A stretch of DNA of 64,000 nucleotides from Microbacterium sp. LWS13-1.2 (GTDB lineage: Bacteria; Actinomycetota; Actinomycetes; Actinomycetales; Microbacteriaceae), in NCBI RefSeq assembly GCF_040144835.1, contig NZ_CP151632.1:1240001-1304000 (forward strand), read 5' to 3'. Made by a program: the position numbers and the translations under genes. The number at the start of each line of letters is the position of its first letter. The first letter of the stretch is position 1. Of this stretch, positions 43,281 to 53,001 are shown piece by piece. The notes beneath the pieces were generated by a model. It was not told where the DNA came from. It saw only the letters and a list, made by a program, of their open reading frames with translations, and searched no databases.

Positions 43281-43316
43281 CGAATGCCCACTCCCTTGAA
43301 GGGCAGTGGGCATTCG
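43281..43316 (-). terminator. Terminator of the M23 peptidase gene
   Basis: Arms CGAATGCCCACT (43281-43292) and complement (43305-43316), with inner CCCTT/AAGGG pairing, 26 bp past the stop codon; TTGTTC follows on the minus strand. Confidence 0.8.
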
Positions 43317-43342
43317 CGGTGATGCGATCGCAGGGATCAGCG

Positions 43343-44254
43343 TCAGCCGGCGTTGGCCTGCAGCCACGCCCAGGGATCGACGACCGAGCCGTTGATGTGG
43401 ACCTCGAAGTGCAGGTGGTTCGCCGTGGAGCTTCCGGTGCTGCCCACGAGGCCGATCAGCTGGCCAGCTTCGACGGTCTGGCCGACCGAGACTTGACGGC
43501 TGCCGTACGTCATGTGCCCGTAGAGGGTGTTCACCTGCTGACCGCCGATGACATGGTCGATCGAGATTCCGACGCCGTAGCCGCCGTAGCTCTCCTGCGA
43601 CACCTTGACGACGCCGGCAGCAGCCGCATAGATCGGGGTGCCCTGGGGCGCGAGCAGGTCGACGCCCTGGTGGTAGCCCGAGTCCCAAAGGCCGCGACCC
43701 TTGGTGAAGTTGAGGATCGGCCAGCGCACTTCGCCGGTTCCGGGCGAGGTGAGGGCGATGTTGATCGGAACGGACGAGCGCGATGAGGTCGACGCGAGCT
43801 TCGCGACCTGACGGGCGCGTTCGGCCGCAGCCTCCTCTGCCTTCTTCTTGTCGATCTCTTCGGCGGTGGTGGCCGCGTAGCTCTCGCGCGACAGCTCGCT
43901 CGCGTTCGCATCGGATGCCGCGACGAACGTCTGCGCGTCATCGACCGCCATCTGCTGAAGGGTGACGGCCTCTTCAGGGCCGGCTCCGGCAGTCGCGGCG
44001 AACGCGGGGATGGCCACCGTCGCGACGAGTCCGCCCACCATCGTCAGCACGACAAGGCTGCGCAGCGGCTTGGCCACGCGCCCCTTGGTCGACGGTGCGG
44101 ATGATGAGGTCGCGCGCGCGGTCGTCGGCTTGGACTTCGCGGGCGGCACGGCTCGGGAGCGTCGCACGGGGGTCTTCCGGTTGCGCTCACGACGGTTGGG
44201 GTCCGTCGCCGCATGCTCGGGCACGATCGCGTGCGAATCTATCTCTTCAGCCAA
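43343..44254 (-). CDS. M23 family metallopeptidase (peptidoglycan hydrolase), membrane-anchored or secreted
   Basis: The 303-aa protein starts at TTG 44254, chosen because GGAGGA lies 6 bp upstream; open frame extends to 44365 without such a site. A long basic N-terminus precedes a hydrophobic segment (LRSLVVLTMVGGLVATVAIPAFAATA, shown in part) that acts as signal or anchor ending AFA-A. A coiled region rich in Glu/Lys/Ala follows, then the M23 lysostaphin-type domain with YHQGVDLLAPQGTP and HLHFEVH metal ligands. It should cut peptidoglycan cross-links outside the cell. A long structured leader precedes it. Confidence 0.88.
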   Translation of the reverse strand: MAEEIDSHAIVPEHAATDPNRRERNRKTPVRRSRAVPPAKSKPTTARATSSSAPSTKGRVAKPLRSLVVLTMVGGLVATVAIPAFAATAGAGPEEAVTLQQMAVDDAQTFVAASDANASELSRESYAATTAEEIDKKKAEEAAAERARQVAKLASTSSRSSVPINIALTSPGTGEVRWPILNFTKGRGLWDSGYHQGVDLLAPQGTPIYAAAAGVVKVSQESYGGYGVGISIDHVIGGQQVNTLYGHMTYGSRQVSVGQTVEAGQLIGLVGSTGSSTANHLHFEVHINGSVVDPWAWLQANAG

Positions 44255-44440
44255 ACTTGGTCCTCCGGCGCCTCTGCGCCGAGGCGCCTGGCTCGTCAGC
44301 ACTCGATGTCGGGGCACGATGTGCGGGCTGCACCGCGTGGACGACGAGCCGGTGAGGCAATCCATGCGGGGTCCGGTCGGCGGGCTTCTCGCCTGGTGGA
44401 CTTCTTGAGGCTACCCGAAGGTCACGTTTATGTCACGCTC
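44255..44440 (-). promoter_or_regulatory. Structured long leader of the M23 gene (possible riboswitch)
   Basis: The 315-bp gap to dtxR contains a direct repeat GTGAC-N6-GTGAC (minus strand, 44436-44421) and then a foldable leader. GGCTCGTC (44290-44297) pairs with GACGAGCC (44343-44350), and a perfect 8-bp hairpin (44267-44274 with 44281-44288) directly abuts the GGAGGA ribosome binding site. Cell-wall hydrolase genes of actinobacteria are often controlled by the c-di-AMP (ydaO) riboswitch. I cannot confirm its consensus here. Confidence 0.35.
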
Positions 44441-44508
44441 CACGCCTGGCAATCTCCGCACAGTGCATTTACGGATGCCGCGGGCGCAGGAAGCGCCGTC
44501 ATTCCGCA

Positions 44509-44575
44509 AGGGGCTCGGCCCGGCATCCGCTTTCCCTCAGCGAGGGGCTCGGCCCGGCATCCGCTTTCCTCAGCG
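44509..44575. repeat. 34/33-bp tandem duplication at the dtxR 3' end
   Basis: Copy A 44509-44542 and copy B 44543-44575 share AGGGGCTCGGCCCGGCATCC and following bases, differing by one base in length. Copy B includes the dtxR stop codon (44570-44572). Confidence 0.8.
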
Positions 44576-45271
44576 GGTCTCGTCGACGAGGAAGATGTGC
44601 GACGCGATCTCGACCGGAAGCTCGAGGCCCTCGTCGTTGCCCTGCATCTGCACGAGCACGTAGCCCTCGTTGTAGCGGTAGTCGCCCACGGCGCCCGGCA
44701 CGACGCCGGCGCCCTTGAGCTGCTGCAGCAGCTCGGGGTCGACCTGCGCGGGCTCGGCGAGGCGGCGCACCGTGCCGGTGATCGGCTCGCCGGCGTCATT
44801 CAGCCGGCGCACCAGCCCCACAACACCCTGCTCGAAGCCGTTCGTCGGCACATCGCCGAGCTGGTCGAGCCCGGGGATGGGGTTGCCGTACGGCGACTCG
44901 GTGGGGTGGCCGAGCAACTCGACGAGCCGGCGCTCCACCTGCTCGCTCATGACGTGCTCCCAGCGGCAGGCCTCTTCGTGCACGTAGGCCCAGTCCAGCC
45001 CGATGACATCGGACAGCAGGCGCTCGGCGAGCCGATGCTTGCGCATGACGTCGACGGCCTTCTGCCGGCCGGCGGCGGTGAGCTCGAGGGAACGGTCCTC
45101 AGAGACGACGACGAGCCCGTCGCGCTCCATACGGCCGATGGTCTGCGACACCGTGGGGCCCGAGTGCCCGAGGCGCTCCGAGATCCGTGCCCGCAGCGGC
45201 ACGATGTTCTCCTCTTCGAGCTCGAGGATCGTGCGCAGGTACATCTCAGTGGTGTCGATCAGATCGGTCAT
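44570..45271 (-). CDS. dtxR: DtxR/IdeR-type iron-dependent regulator
   Basis: The 233-aa repressor starts at MTDLIDTTEMYL (45271); the longer frame is not used. It has an N-terminal winged helix (residues 1-70), a dimer domain and an SH3-like C-terminus. All metal ligands of DtxR sit at identical numbers: H79, E83, H98, C102, E105 and H106. With bound Fe2+ or Mn2+ it should repress iron uptake genes. It is single and divergent from the DUF5655 gene. A 33-bp duplication spans its stop codon. Confidence 0.93.
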   Translation of the reverse strand: MTDLIDTTEMYLRTILELEEENIVPLRARISERLGHSGPTVSQTIGRMERDGLVVVSEDRSLELTAAGRQKAVDVMRKHRLAERLLSDVIGLDWAYVHEEACRWEHVMSEQVERRLVELLGHPTESPYGNPIPGLDQLGDVPTNGFEQGVVGLVRRLNDAGEPITGTVRRLAEPAQVDPELLQQLKGAGVVPGAVGDYRYNEGYVLVQMQGNDEGLELPVEIASHIFLVDETR

Positions 45272-45411
45272 CGCGGTGTCCTCAGTGTTGTCAAGGGGCT
45301 GAGGACAGCCTATCCTCTGCCCCCGATGCCCAGGCCGGCCCCCGGGGAGTCCTCCGCCGAGTTCGAGCTGCCAGTGCTGGAGGACCGGGACCGTCGGAAT
45401 AGTGTTGCGCC

Positions 45412-45777
45412 ATGACTCAGCCGATGCCCGGGGAAGAGTTCTTCGCCCCCGACGAGAAGGCCGTCTCGATCTACCGCGCGCTCGCCCGGCCGCTCGTCGG
45501 ACTCGAAGGCGTCGAGGTCGTGGTGTCGAAGAGCCAGGTGGCATTCCGAGCCCGTCGAGGATTCGCCTACGCGTGGGCACCCGAACGTTACGTGAAGAGT
45601 GACGTGCCAGTAGTCGTGTCCATCGCGCTTCGGGAGGAACTGCGCTCCCCTCGATTCAAGGAGGTCTCTCATCCGTCGTCGTCGACGTGGATGCACCATC
45701 TGGAACTGCGCACGGTGAAGGATGTCGATCGCGAGCTGATCACCTGGATGGAGCGCGCCTATGAAGAGGCTCGCTAG
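45412..45777 (+). CDS. DUF5655 domain protein
   Basis: A 121-aa protein with KAVSIYRALARPLVGLEGVEV, the strand VSKSQVAFRARRGFAYAW, and HHLELRTVKDVDRELITWMERAY at the end, the pattern of DUF5655. This domain is often fused to or near nucleic-acid proteins, but its activity is unknown. It stands alone, divergent from dtxR. Confidence 0.78.
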   Translation: MTQPMPGEEFFAPDEKAVSIYRALARPLVGLEGVEVVVSKSQVAFRARRGFAYAWAPERYVKSDVPVVVSIALREELRSPRFKEVSHPSSSTWMHHLELRTVKDVDRELITWMERAYEEAR

Positions 45778-45900
45778 CGTTCTTGCGCATCTCCACTGAT
45801 CGACACCCGCACCGCGGCGGGCCTGTTGGACGATGCGTGAGCGCGCCGCCGCGGCCGGACGCACTCGTCGCGGCATCCAGTCCCCGTCCGGTCCTCCCCC

Positions 45901-45987
45901 ACAGGTCAACCGCCCTTCCACAGGTCAACCGCCCTTCCACAGGAGGTTCCGACGTCCGTTCTCCTGTAGAGGCGCGGTTGACCTGTT
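45901..45987. repeat. Palindromic repeat (GGTTGACCTGT family), copy 1
   Basis: Ends ACAGGTCAACCGC and GCGGTTGACCTGT are complementary, and inner CAGGAGG/TCTCCTG parts also pair. The left arm is duplicated (45901-45919 and 45920-45938). Confidence 0.8.
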
Positions 45988-46072
45988 GACGGAAGCACGC
46001 ACACGGCCCAGTTCGCTACCATCGGGCCAATCCAGACGCGAAGCAGGTGCAGCGTCCCACTTGATCCTGCGA

Positions 46073-46140
46073 AACAGGTCGATCACGCTTCTAGAAGAAA
46101 CTCGCGCACCCACCACGTGTAAAGGCGCGGTTGACCTGTC
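46073..46140. repeat. Palindromic repeat, copy 2 (diverged)
   Basis: Left arm AACAGGTCGATCACGC and right arm GCGCGGTTGACCTGT flank a centre unlike the others. Confidence 0.6.
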
Positions 46141-46173
46141 GGCGAAGGAAGACCGCGCTCGGTCGCACGTGCC

Positions 46174-47007
46174 TCACACCGCCCGATGAAGCCCCTGCGC
46201 GACCGCGCGCATGATGAGGTCCTGCACCTCATGCCAGCGTTCGATCACCTGCACGTAGGTCACTCGGATCACGTGATAGCCGAGCAGCATCAGCGCAGCG
46301 TCGTGCGCGACATCCTCGGCTCGCTGCAGACCGACGTGGTGCCCGCCGTCGATCTGCACGACGAGACGGTCACCGATCAGGAAGTCGACGCGGTGCCCCT
46401 GGATCCAGATCTGGCAGCGAACCGGATGCCGCAGCCATTTGAGACGCACGGCGAAGAGCGTCTCCAGCCCCGAGTCCGAGAACGGGCCCGCCGCATTGAG
46501 CACCCGGCGCGCCGCGGGTCGCAGGCTCAAGCGCGCGAGTTCGCCCTTCGCCACCAGCCCGTTGTTGAGCGCGGACTCCCACACTGCCAGTGCCCGCTCG
46601 TATGGCTGACAGCTCGCCACGATGACGAGCGTGTTCAGGATGCTGTCCTCCAGCGCACCGGGGGCGCGTGGCTCGGCGGGAACCGACCAGTGCACCGTGG
46701 CCTTGCCGTCGGGCAGGTTCAACCGTGACGCGGTGGGAGGCACACCGACGTGCGCCCCGAATTCCCCCAGCACCCAGAGACCGAGCCGCTTCGCGCGGGT
46801 GACACACGTCAGCACGACACCTGCTCGGGCCGCCGCGAGGAGATACGGGTCGGCATCCCCGACTGCCACCCATCCGCGCCGAGGACTCGTGAGCCGTCCG
46901 TCAGCCAGCGCCGCGGCGATCGCGTGCCGGCTCGTGCCTGCGTCCACGAGCGCGGTCGTGCGGACAACCCCGCCGAGGTCTTTCACTTCGTCCCGGAGAT
47001 CTGCCAT
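46174..47007 (-). CDS. DUF559 domain protein (Vsr-like endonuclease fold), AbiEi-like N-terminus
   Basis: A 277-aa protein starting at MADLRDEVKDLGG (47007). The N-terminal winged-helix (VVRTTALVDAGTSRHAIAAALADG, PRRGWVAVG) recalls AbiEi-type antitoxin and transcription-factor domains. The C-terminal PD-(D/E)xK-like DUF559 domain has VDFLIGDRLVVQIDGGHHVG and the final HDAALMLLGYHVIRVT. Such genes are common in Microbacterium genomes as singletons. The nuclease pattern suggests DNA binding or repair, but the function is unproven. It is bracketed by palindromic repeats on both sides (two and three copies). Confidence 0.8.
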   Translation of the reverse strand: MADLRDEVKDLGGVVRTTALVDAGTSRHAIAAALADGRLTSPRRGWVAVGDADPYLLAAARAGVVLTCVTRAKRLGLWVLGEFGAHVGVPPTASRLNLPDGKATVHWSVPAEPRAPGALEDSILNTLVIVASCQPYERALAVWESALNNGLVAKGELARLSLRPAARRVLNAAGPFSDSGLETLFAVRLKWLRHPVRCQIWIQGHRVDFLIGDRLVVQIDGGHHVGLQRAEDVAHDAALMLLGYHVIRVTYVQVIERWHEVQDLIMRAVAQGLHRAV

Positions 47008-47112
47008 CCCCGCAGAGTCTCGGATCCTCAAGGGCTCGACCGTCGGCCACGGCTGTTTTCGGGACAACTCGGCCCGACAGCATCCGTTCGCCCCTCTGTG
47101 GAGGCGGCGGCG

Positions 47113-47182
47113 AACAGGTCAACCGCGCTTCCACAGGAGGTCTGCGGCGCAGTTCTCCTGTAGCGGGCCGGTTGGCCTGTTG
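47113..47182. repeat. Palindromic repeat, copy 3
   Basis: AACAGGTCAACCGCGCTTCC at the left and GGCCGGTTGGCCTGTTG at the right; inner CAGGAGG/TTCTCCTG can pair. Confidence 0.8.
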
Positions 47183-47265
47183 CACGCAGGTGCCGGGCCC
47201 TCGGAGGTCGCGCCGCGCCAGATGCCGCCGGTTCACACGTGAGTGGCGACAACGCCACCCCGTTC

Positions 47266-47339
47266 GACAGGACAACCGCGCGTCCGCAGGACATCTGCGG
47301 CCCCGGTTCTCCTGGAGAAGGCCGGTTGACCTGTGCGAC
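47266..47339. repeat. Palindromic repeat, copy 4
   Basis: GACAGGACAACCGCGCGTCC at the left and GGCCGGTTGACCTGTGC at the right, slightly diverged. Confidence 0.75.
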
Positions 47340-47448
47340 GACGGGTGCCGACAATACTCACGACGACGGACGCCGACACCCGCGACGACGGATGCCGGCA
47401 CGCTCGACGACGGGTGCCGACACCCGCGACGACGGATACCCGCACCGC
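47336..47448. repeat. 22-bp tandem repeats
   Basis: Five units starting CGACGACGG at 47336, 47361, 47383, 47405 and 47427; the last three spacings are exactly 22 bp and each continues with a variant of TGCCGACACCCG. Confidence 0.8.
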
Positions 47449-47499
47449 TCCGTATCCCGCCCCCTCACCCGCGACTGGTGACACCTCCCGCTCGCCGTT

Positions 47500-47572
47500 C
47501 AACAGGTCAACCGCGCTTCCGCAGGAGATCCGCGCCCCCGGTTCTCCTGTGGAGGGCCGGTTGACCTGTTGA
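47500..47572. repeat. Palindromic repeat, copy 5
   Basis: Best-preserved copy: CAACAGGTCAACCGCGCTTC at the left, GGGCCGGTTGACCTGTTGA at the right, inner GCAGGAGA/GTTCTCCTG. Confidence 0.85.
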
Positions 47573-47665
47573 AGACGTGGCGGAGGCCCGGCGGGCGCCG
47601 CGCGATCCCGAGCCGCAGCGTCACAGGCTGTCACGGGGACGGGGCGCCGGCGCGCGGCTCTCTAG

Positions 47666-49443
<1,778 letters not shown>

Positions 49444-49549
49444 CGGTCGGCACCCCCTTCTTCGCCGGGTCCCGAGTGCGATTTCGCCGGCGCTGTGAGT
49501 CTACGCACGGCCTTCCCATGCGCTGCGGACCACCCTAGTTGCAAAAGTT

Positions 49550-49567
49550 ACTTACTTGATTGTAAGT
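49550..49567. promoter_or_regulatory. TetR-type operator between tetR and the ABC/GH3 operon
   Basis: ACTTAC-TTGATT-GTAAGT has perfect 6-bp arms in an A/T-rich patch (49540-49570) that stands out from the GC-rich surroundings. It is 107 bp upstream of the TetR start and 76 bp before the binding-protein gene, the expected place for a TetR site. Confidence 0.75.
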
Positions 49568-49642
49568 TGATCCGGCAATCACCCTGACGCCGTCGTCACT
49601 TGCGGGAGACACGACGTCGTGCTCACACATCAAGGAGAAGCA

Positions 49643-51295
49643 ATGAGGCTCAGAACAACGTTCGCCGCCGTCGGTGTCGCCGCGGCGCTGGTGCTCACCG
49701 GCTGCGCCGGTGGGGGTGGCAACGACGCCGACTCCGCCGGAGCGGCGCTCACGATCGCCAAGCCCGACGGCGCGATCACCACCGAGTCGAACAACCCGTA
49801 CCTGGGCGACTCGTCCGCCTCGAAGTACGCCTACGGCAAGGTCATCTTCGAATCCCTCGCACTCGTCAACCCGACCGGCGACCTCGGCACCACACCGTGG
49901 CTGGCCGAGTCCGTGACGTGGAACGACGACTACACCCAGCTCACCGCGGTCGCCCGCAGCGGCGTGACCTGGAGCGACGGCGAGGAGTTCACCGCCGACG
50001 ACATCGCGTTCTCCTTCAATCAGGTGCTCGACGGCAAGCTCAACGACACCAACGCACTCGACATCAAGAGTGTGAACGTCGACGGCGACACCGTCACCAT
50101 CGACTTCAACAGCTCGAAGTACACACAGCAGGCCCGCGTGCTGCACTTCCAGATCGTGCCCGAGCACATCTGGAGCGAGATCGAGGACCCGAACACCGAC
50201 CCTCTCACCGGCGAGGGCCAGGTCGTGGGCACCGGACCGTACGTGCTCGACTCGTGGACGACCGAGTCGGTCACCCTCACCGCGAACCCCGACTACTGGG
50301 GCGGCGAGCTGGCCGTGCCCGAGCTGCACTACGTCTCCTACGGCGACAACGCGGCCCTCACGACCGCGCTCGCCACCGGCGAGGCGGACTGGGCGCAGGC
50401 GTTCATCCCCCAGATCGAAGACAGCTACCTGTCGGCCGATCCCGACAACAAGTTCCTCGCGTCGCCCACCGCGGGCGCTGGAACGCTGTTCATGAACCTG
50501 CAGACCAAGCCGTTCAACGACCCGGCACTCCGTCAGGCGCTCGCCTGGACGATCGACCGTCAAGCCTACGTCGACATCGCGCGCGAAGGCGCGAGCGAGG
50601 TGGTCTGGAGCGTCACCGGTCTCGGCACGCTGCTGGATGACGAGGTCCTTCCCGAGTACGCCGGACAGAACTACTCGGTCGACGTCGACAAGGCCCGCGC
50701 GATCCTCACCGACGCCGGCTACACCTGGGACGGCGACGCGCTCATCGACCCGGACGGAGAGCCGGTCTCGTTCTCCATCTCGGTCCCCGCGGGCTGGAGC
50801 GACTGGAACACCGAGCAGGCGCTCATCGCCGAGGAGCTCAAGGAAGGCCTCGGCATCGACGTCAAGGTCGACCAGCCCGACTGGGGCGGCTGGGATGCTG
50901 CACGCCAGGAGGGCACTTTCCAGGCGATCATCCACTGGCTCGAGGACACCGGCAACGCGTACGGCCTGTACACGTCCACGATGGACCCGAAGTGGATCGT
51001 CGACGGCAAGGCTGCGTTCAACTTCGGCCGCTTCGACGACCCCGCGGTCACCGACGCGCTGAACACCTACGCGAACGCGTCGTCGGACGCCGATCGTGAA
51101 GCCGCTCTCGCGGTGATGCAGACGGCGTTCGTCGAGAACGTGCCGGCGATCCCGCTCGGCGCGCACCCGCTCCTGGGCGAGTTCAACACGCGCAACTACG
51201 TCGGATGGCCGTCGGAGGACGACCAGTACGCCTCGGCCGACCCGACGCAGCCCGCGATCGTGCAGATCCTCACGCAGCTGCAGCCCGCCGAATGA
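49643..51295 (+). CDS. ABC transporter solute-binding lipoprotein, family 5
   Basis: The 550-aa lipoprotein (lipobox LTGC, Cys21) starts at ATG 49643 with AAGGAG; a frame from 49619 is not used. It has SBP-5 features: VTWNDDYTQLT, WSDGEEFTADDIAFSFNQ, GTGPYVLDSW and AYVDIAREGAS. It would capture substrate outside the cell for the following ATPases and permeases. Relatives import cello-oligosaccharides or other beta-glucans in actinobacteria and archaea, and the terminal GH3 gene supports a beta-glucoside ligand. Confidence 0.9.
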   Translation: MRLRTTFAAVGVAAALVLTGCAGGGGNDADSAGAALTIAKPDGAITTESNNPYLGDSSASKYAYGKVIFESLALVNPTGDLGTTPWLAESVTWNDDYTQLTAVARSGVTWSDGEEFTADDIAFSFNQVLDGKLNDTNALDIKSVNVDGDTVTIDFNSSKYTQQARVLHFQIVPEHIWSEIEDPNTDPLTGEGQVVGTGPYVLDSWTTESVTLTANPDYWGGELAVPELHYVSYGDNAALTTALATGEADWAQAFIPQIEDSYLSADPDNKFLASPTAGAGTLFMNLQTKPFNDPALRQALAWTIDRQAYVDIAREGASEVVWSVTGLGTLLDDEVLPEYAGQNYSVDVDKARAILTDAGYTWDGDALIDPDGEPVSFSISVPAGWSDWNTEQALIAEELKEGLGIDVKVDQPDWGGWDAARQEGTFQAIIHWLEDTGNAYGLYTSTMDPKWIVDGKAAFNFGRFDDPAVTDALNTYANASSDADREAALAVMQTAFVENVPAIPLGAHPLLGEFNTRNYVGWPSEDDQYASADPTQPAIVQILTQLQPAE

Positions 51296-51370
51296 CACAC
51301 CGCAGGCGGGGCGGATGCGCAGCATCCGTCCCGCCTGCACGTCAGCCCTCACGAAAGCGAACCAGCACCG

Positions 51371-52195
51371 ATGAGCGAATCGCTGCTCTCCGTCCACGAC
51401 TTCTCGATCGTCTACGACGTCGATCCCCCGGTACGGGCGGTCAAGAACGTCACCCTCGAACTCCAGCGCGGTGAGATCCTCGGACTCGCCGGCGAGAGCG
51501 GATGCGGCAAGACGACCCTCGCCTACGGCGTCCAGCGCCTGCTCAAGCCCCCGGCCGTGATCACGAGCGGCTCCGTCGTCTTCCACGACGCGACCGGCGA
51601 GGACGTCGACATCAACAGCCTCGAGGCCGAGGAGATGCGCCGCTTCCGCTGGGACAAGATCTCGATGGTCTTCCAGGGCGCGATGAACTCGCTGAACCCG
51701 GTCGCGACCATCGGCTCCCAGCTGGAGGACGTCTTCGAGGTCCACCGCCCCGCTCTCTCCCGCTCGCAGCGGCGCGAGGCCGTCGTCGAACTGCTCGAGA
51801 TCGTCAAGGTCGGCGCGCAGCGCTACCGCTCGTACCCGCACGAGCTGTCCGGCGGCATGCGACAGCGCGTCATGATCGCGATGGCGCTCGCGCTTCGCCC
51901 CCAGCTCATGGTCATGGACGAGCCGACCACCGCCCTCGACGTGCTCGTGCAGCGCGAGATCCTGCGTCAGATCTCGCACCTGCGTCACGAGTTCGGATTC
52001 TCGGTGATCTTCATCACCCACGACCTGCCGTTGCTGCTCGAGATCAGCGACCGCATCGCGATCATGCGCGACGGCGAGATCGTCGAGCTCGACACCGCGG
52101 AGCGGATCTGGACCGACCCCCAGGACGAGTACACCCGTACGTTGCTGGCCTCGTTCCCCAGACTCACCGGCGAGAGAGGGGTGGTCCACCGATGA
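51371..52195 (+). CDS. ABC transporter ATP-binding protein (OppD/DppD-like)
   Basis: The 274-aa ATPase has Walker A GESGCGKTT (residues 41-49), the signature LSGGMRQRV, Walker B LMVMDEPTTALD and a switch His in ITHDLP. It pairs with the next gene as a heterodimeric motor for the two permeases. 75 bp after the binding-protein stop; its stop overlaps the next start (ATGA). Confidence 0.93.
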   Translation: MSESLLSVHDFSIVYDVDPPVRAVKNVTLELQRGEILGLAGESGCGKTTLAYGVQRLLKPPAVITSGSVVFHDATGEDVDINSLEAEEMRRFRWDKISMVFQGAMNSLNPVATIGSQLEDVFEVHRPALSRSQRREAVVELLEIVKVGAQRYRSYPHELSGGMRQRVMIAMALALRPQLMVMDEPTTALDVLVQREILRQISHLRHEFGFSVIFITHDLPLLLEISDRIAIMRDGEIVELDTAERIWTDPQDEYTRTLLASFPRLTGERGVVHR

Positions 52196-53001
52196 CCGTC
52201 CTCGAGTTCGACGGCGTCACGAAGGTGTACTCCGTGCGCGGCGCCGGCCAGGTGAAAGCGCTCGACGACGTGAGCTTCACGCTCCGCTCCGGCCAGACGA
52301 TCGGCCTCGTCGGCCAGTCCGGAAGCGGCAAGTCGACCATCGCGAAGATCCTCACCCAGCTCGAGACGCCTACGAGCGGCGAGGTGCGTCTCGACGGCGA
52401 GCCGATCCCCCGTCGGGGCAAGGGCCTGCGTGCGTACCGTCAGCAGCTGCGGATGGTGTTCCAGGACCCCTTCGCGTCGCTGAATCCGTACCACTCGATC
52501 CGCTACGCCATCCAGCGGCCCCTCCAGCTCGACGACGTCGTCCCGAAGGGCCAGCTCGACGACGAGGTGCGTCGGCTCCTCAGCCGCGTGCGGCTCGACG
52601 CCGACGCGGTGATCGACCGCCGGCCGCACGAGCTCTCGGGGGGTCAGCGCCAGCGCGTCGCGATCGCCCGGGCCCTGGCATCCCGCCCGAAGCTGCTGGT
52701 GGCCGACGAGCCCGTCTCGATGCTCGACGTGTCGATCCGCCTCGGGGTGCTCAACCTGCTCGCGGATCTGCAGCGCGAGGAGGGGCTGGGAGTGCTCTAC
52801 ATCACGCACGACCTCGCCACCGCCCGGCACTTCAGCGACGAGATCCTCGTGCTCAACCAGGGGCGGGTCGTCGAACGCGGACCCGCCGACGACGTGATCC
52901 TGCGTCCCGACAACCCGTACACCCAGGAGCTGCGCGCCGCATCTCCCGATCCCGACACCTACTTCGCGCACGCAGCCGGCATCCTCGGAGGTGAGAAGTG
53001 A
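52192..53001 (+). CDS. ABC transporter ATP-binding protein (OppF/DppF-like)
   Basis: The 269-aa ATPase has Walker A GQSGSGKST (residues 41-49), LSGGQRQRV signature, LLVADEPVSMLD and ITHDLATA. The C-terminal tail with DNPYTQELRAASPDPD is typical of OppF. The true start is ATG 52192 within a longer open frame. It overlaps the previous stop and the next start by 4 bp each. Confidence 0.93.
   Translation: MTVLEFDGVTKVYSVRGAGQVKALDDVSFTLRSGQTIGLVGQSGSGKSTIAKILTQLETPTSGEVRLDGEPIPRRGKGLRAYRQQLRMVFQDPFASLNPYHSIRYAIQRPLQLDDVVPKGQLDDEVRRLLSRVRLDADAVIDRRPHELSGGQRQRVAIARALASRPKLLVADEPVSMLDVSIRLGVLNLLADLQREEGLGVLYITHDLATARHFSDEILVLNQGRVVERGPADDVILRPDNPYTQELRAASPDPDTYFAHAAGILGGEK

Larger units (their letters stand above)
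42985..43342 (-). other. Intergenic region with two terminators and a possible small transcript
   Basis: This 358-bp gap holds the M23-gene terminator (43281-43316), a weak minus-strand promoter-like TAGCCT at 43220-43215, a possible 36-codon frame (43072-43182) and a canonical terminator (43061-43087). The two terminators face the same way about 200 bp apart, so something between them is probably transcribed on its own. Confidence 0.5.
45778..46173. other. Gene-free region carrying repeat copies 1 and 2
   Basis: No gene is visible. The 396 bp are mainly two copies of the palindromic repeat family described at 45901 and 46073; the rest shows no coding signature. Confidence 0.6.

Noticed and set aside
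49535..52189. 884-residue minus-strand frame opposite the ABC operon
   Set aside because: Antisense shadow; the plus strand has overlapping start and stop signals and full ABC motifs.
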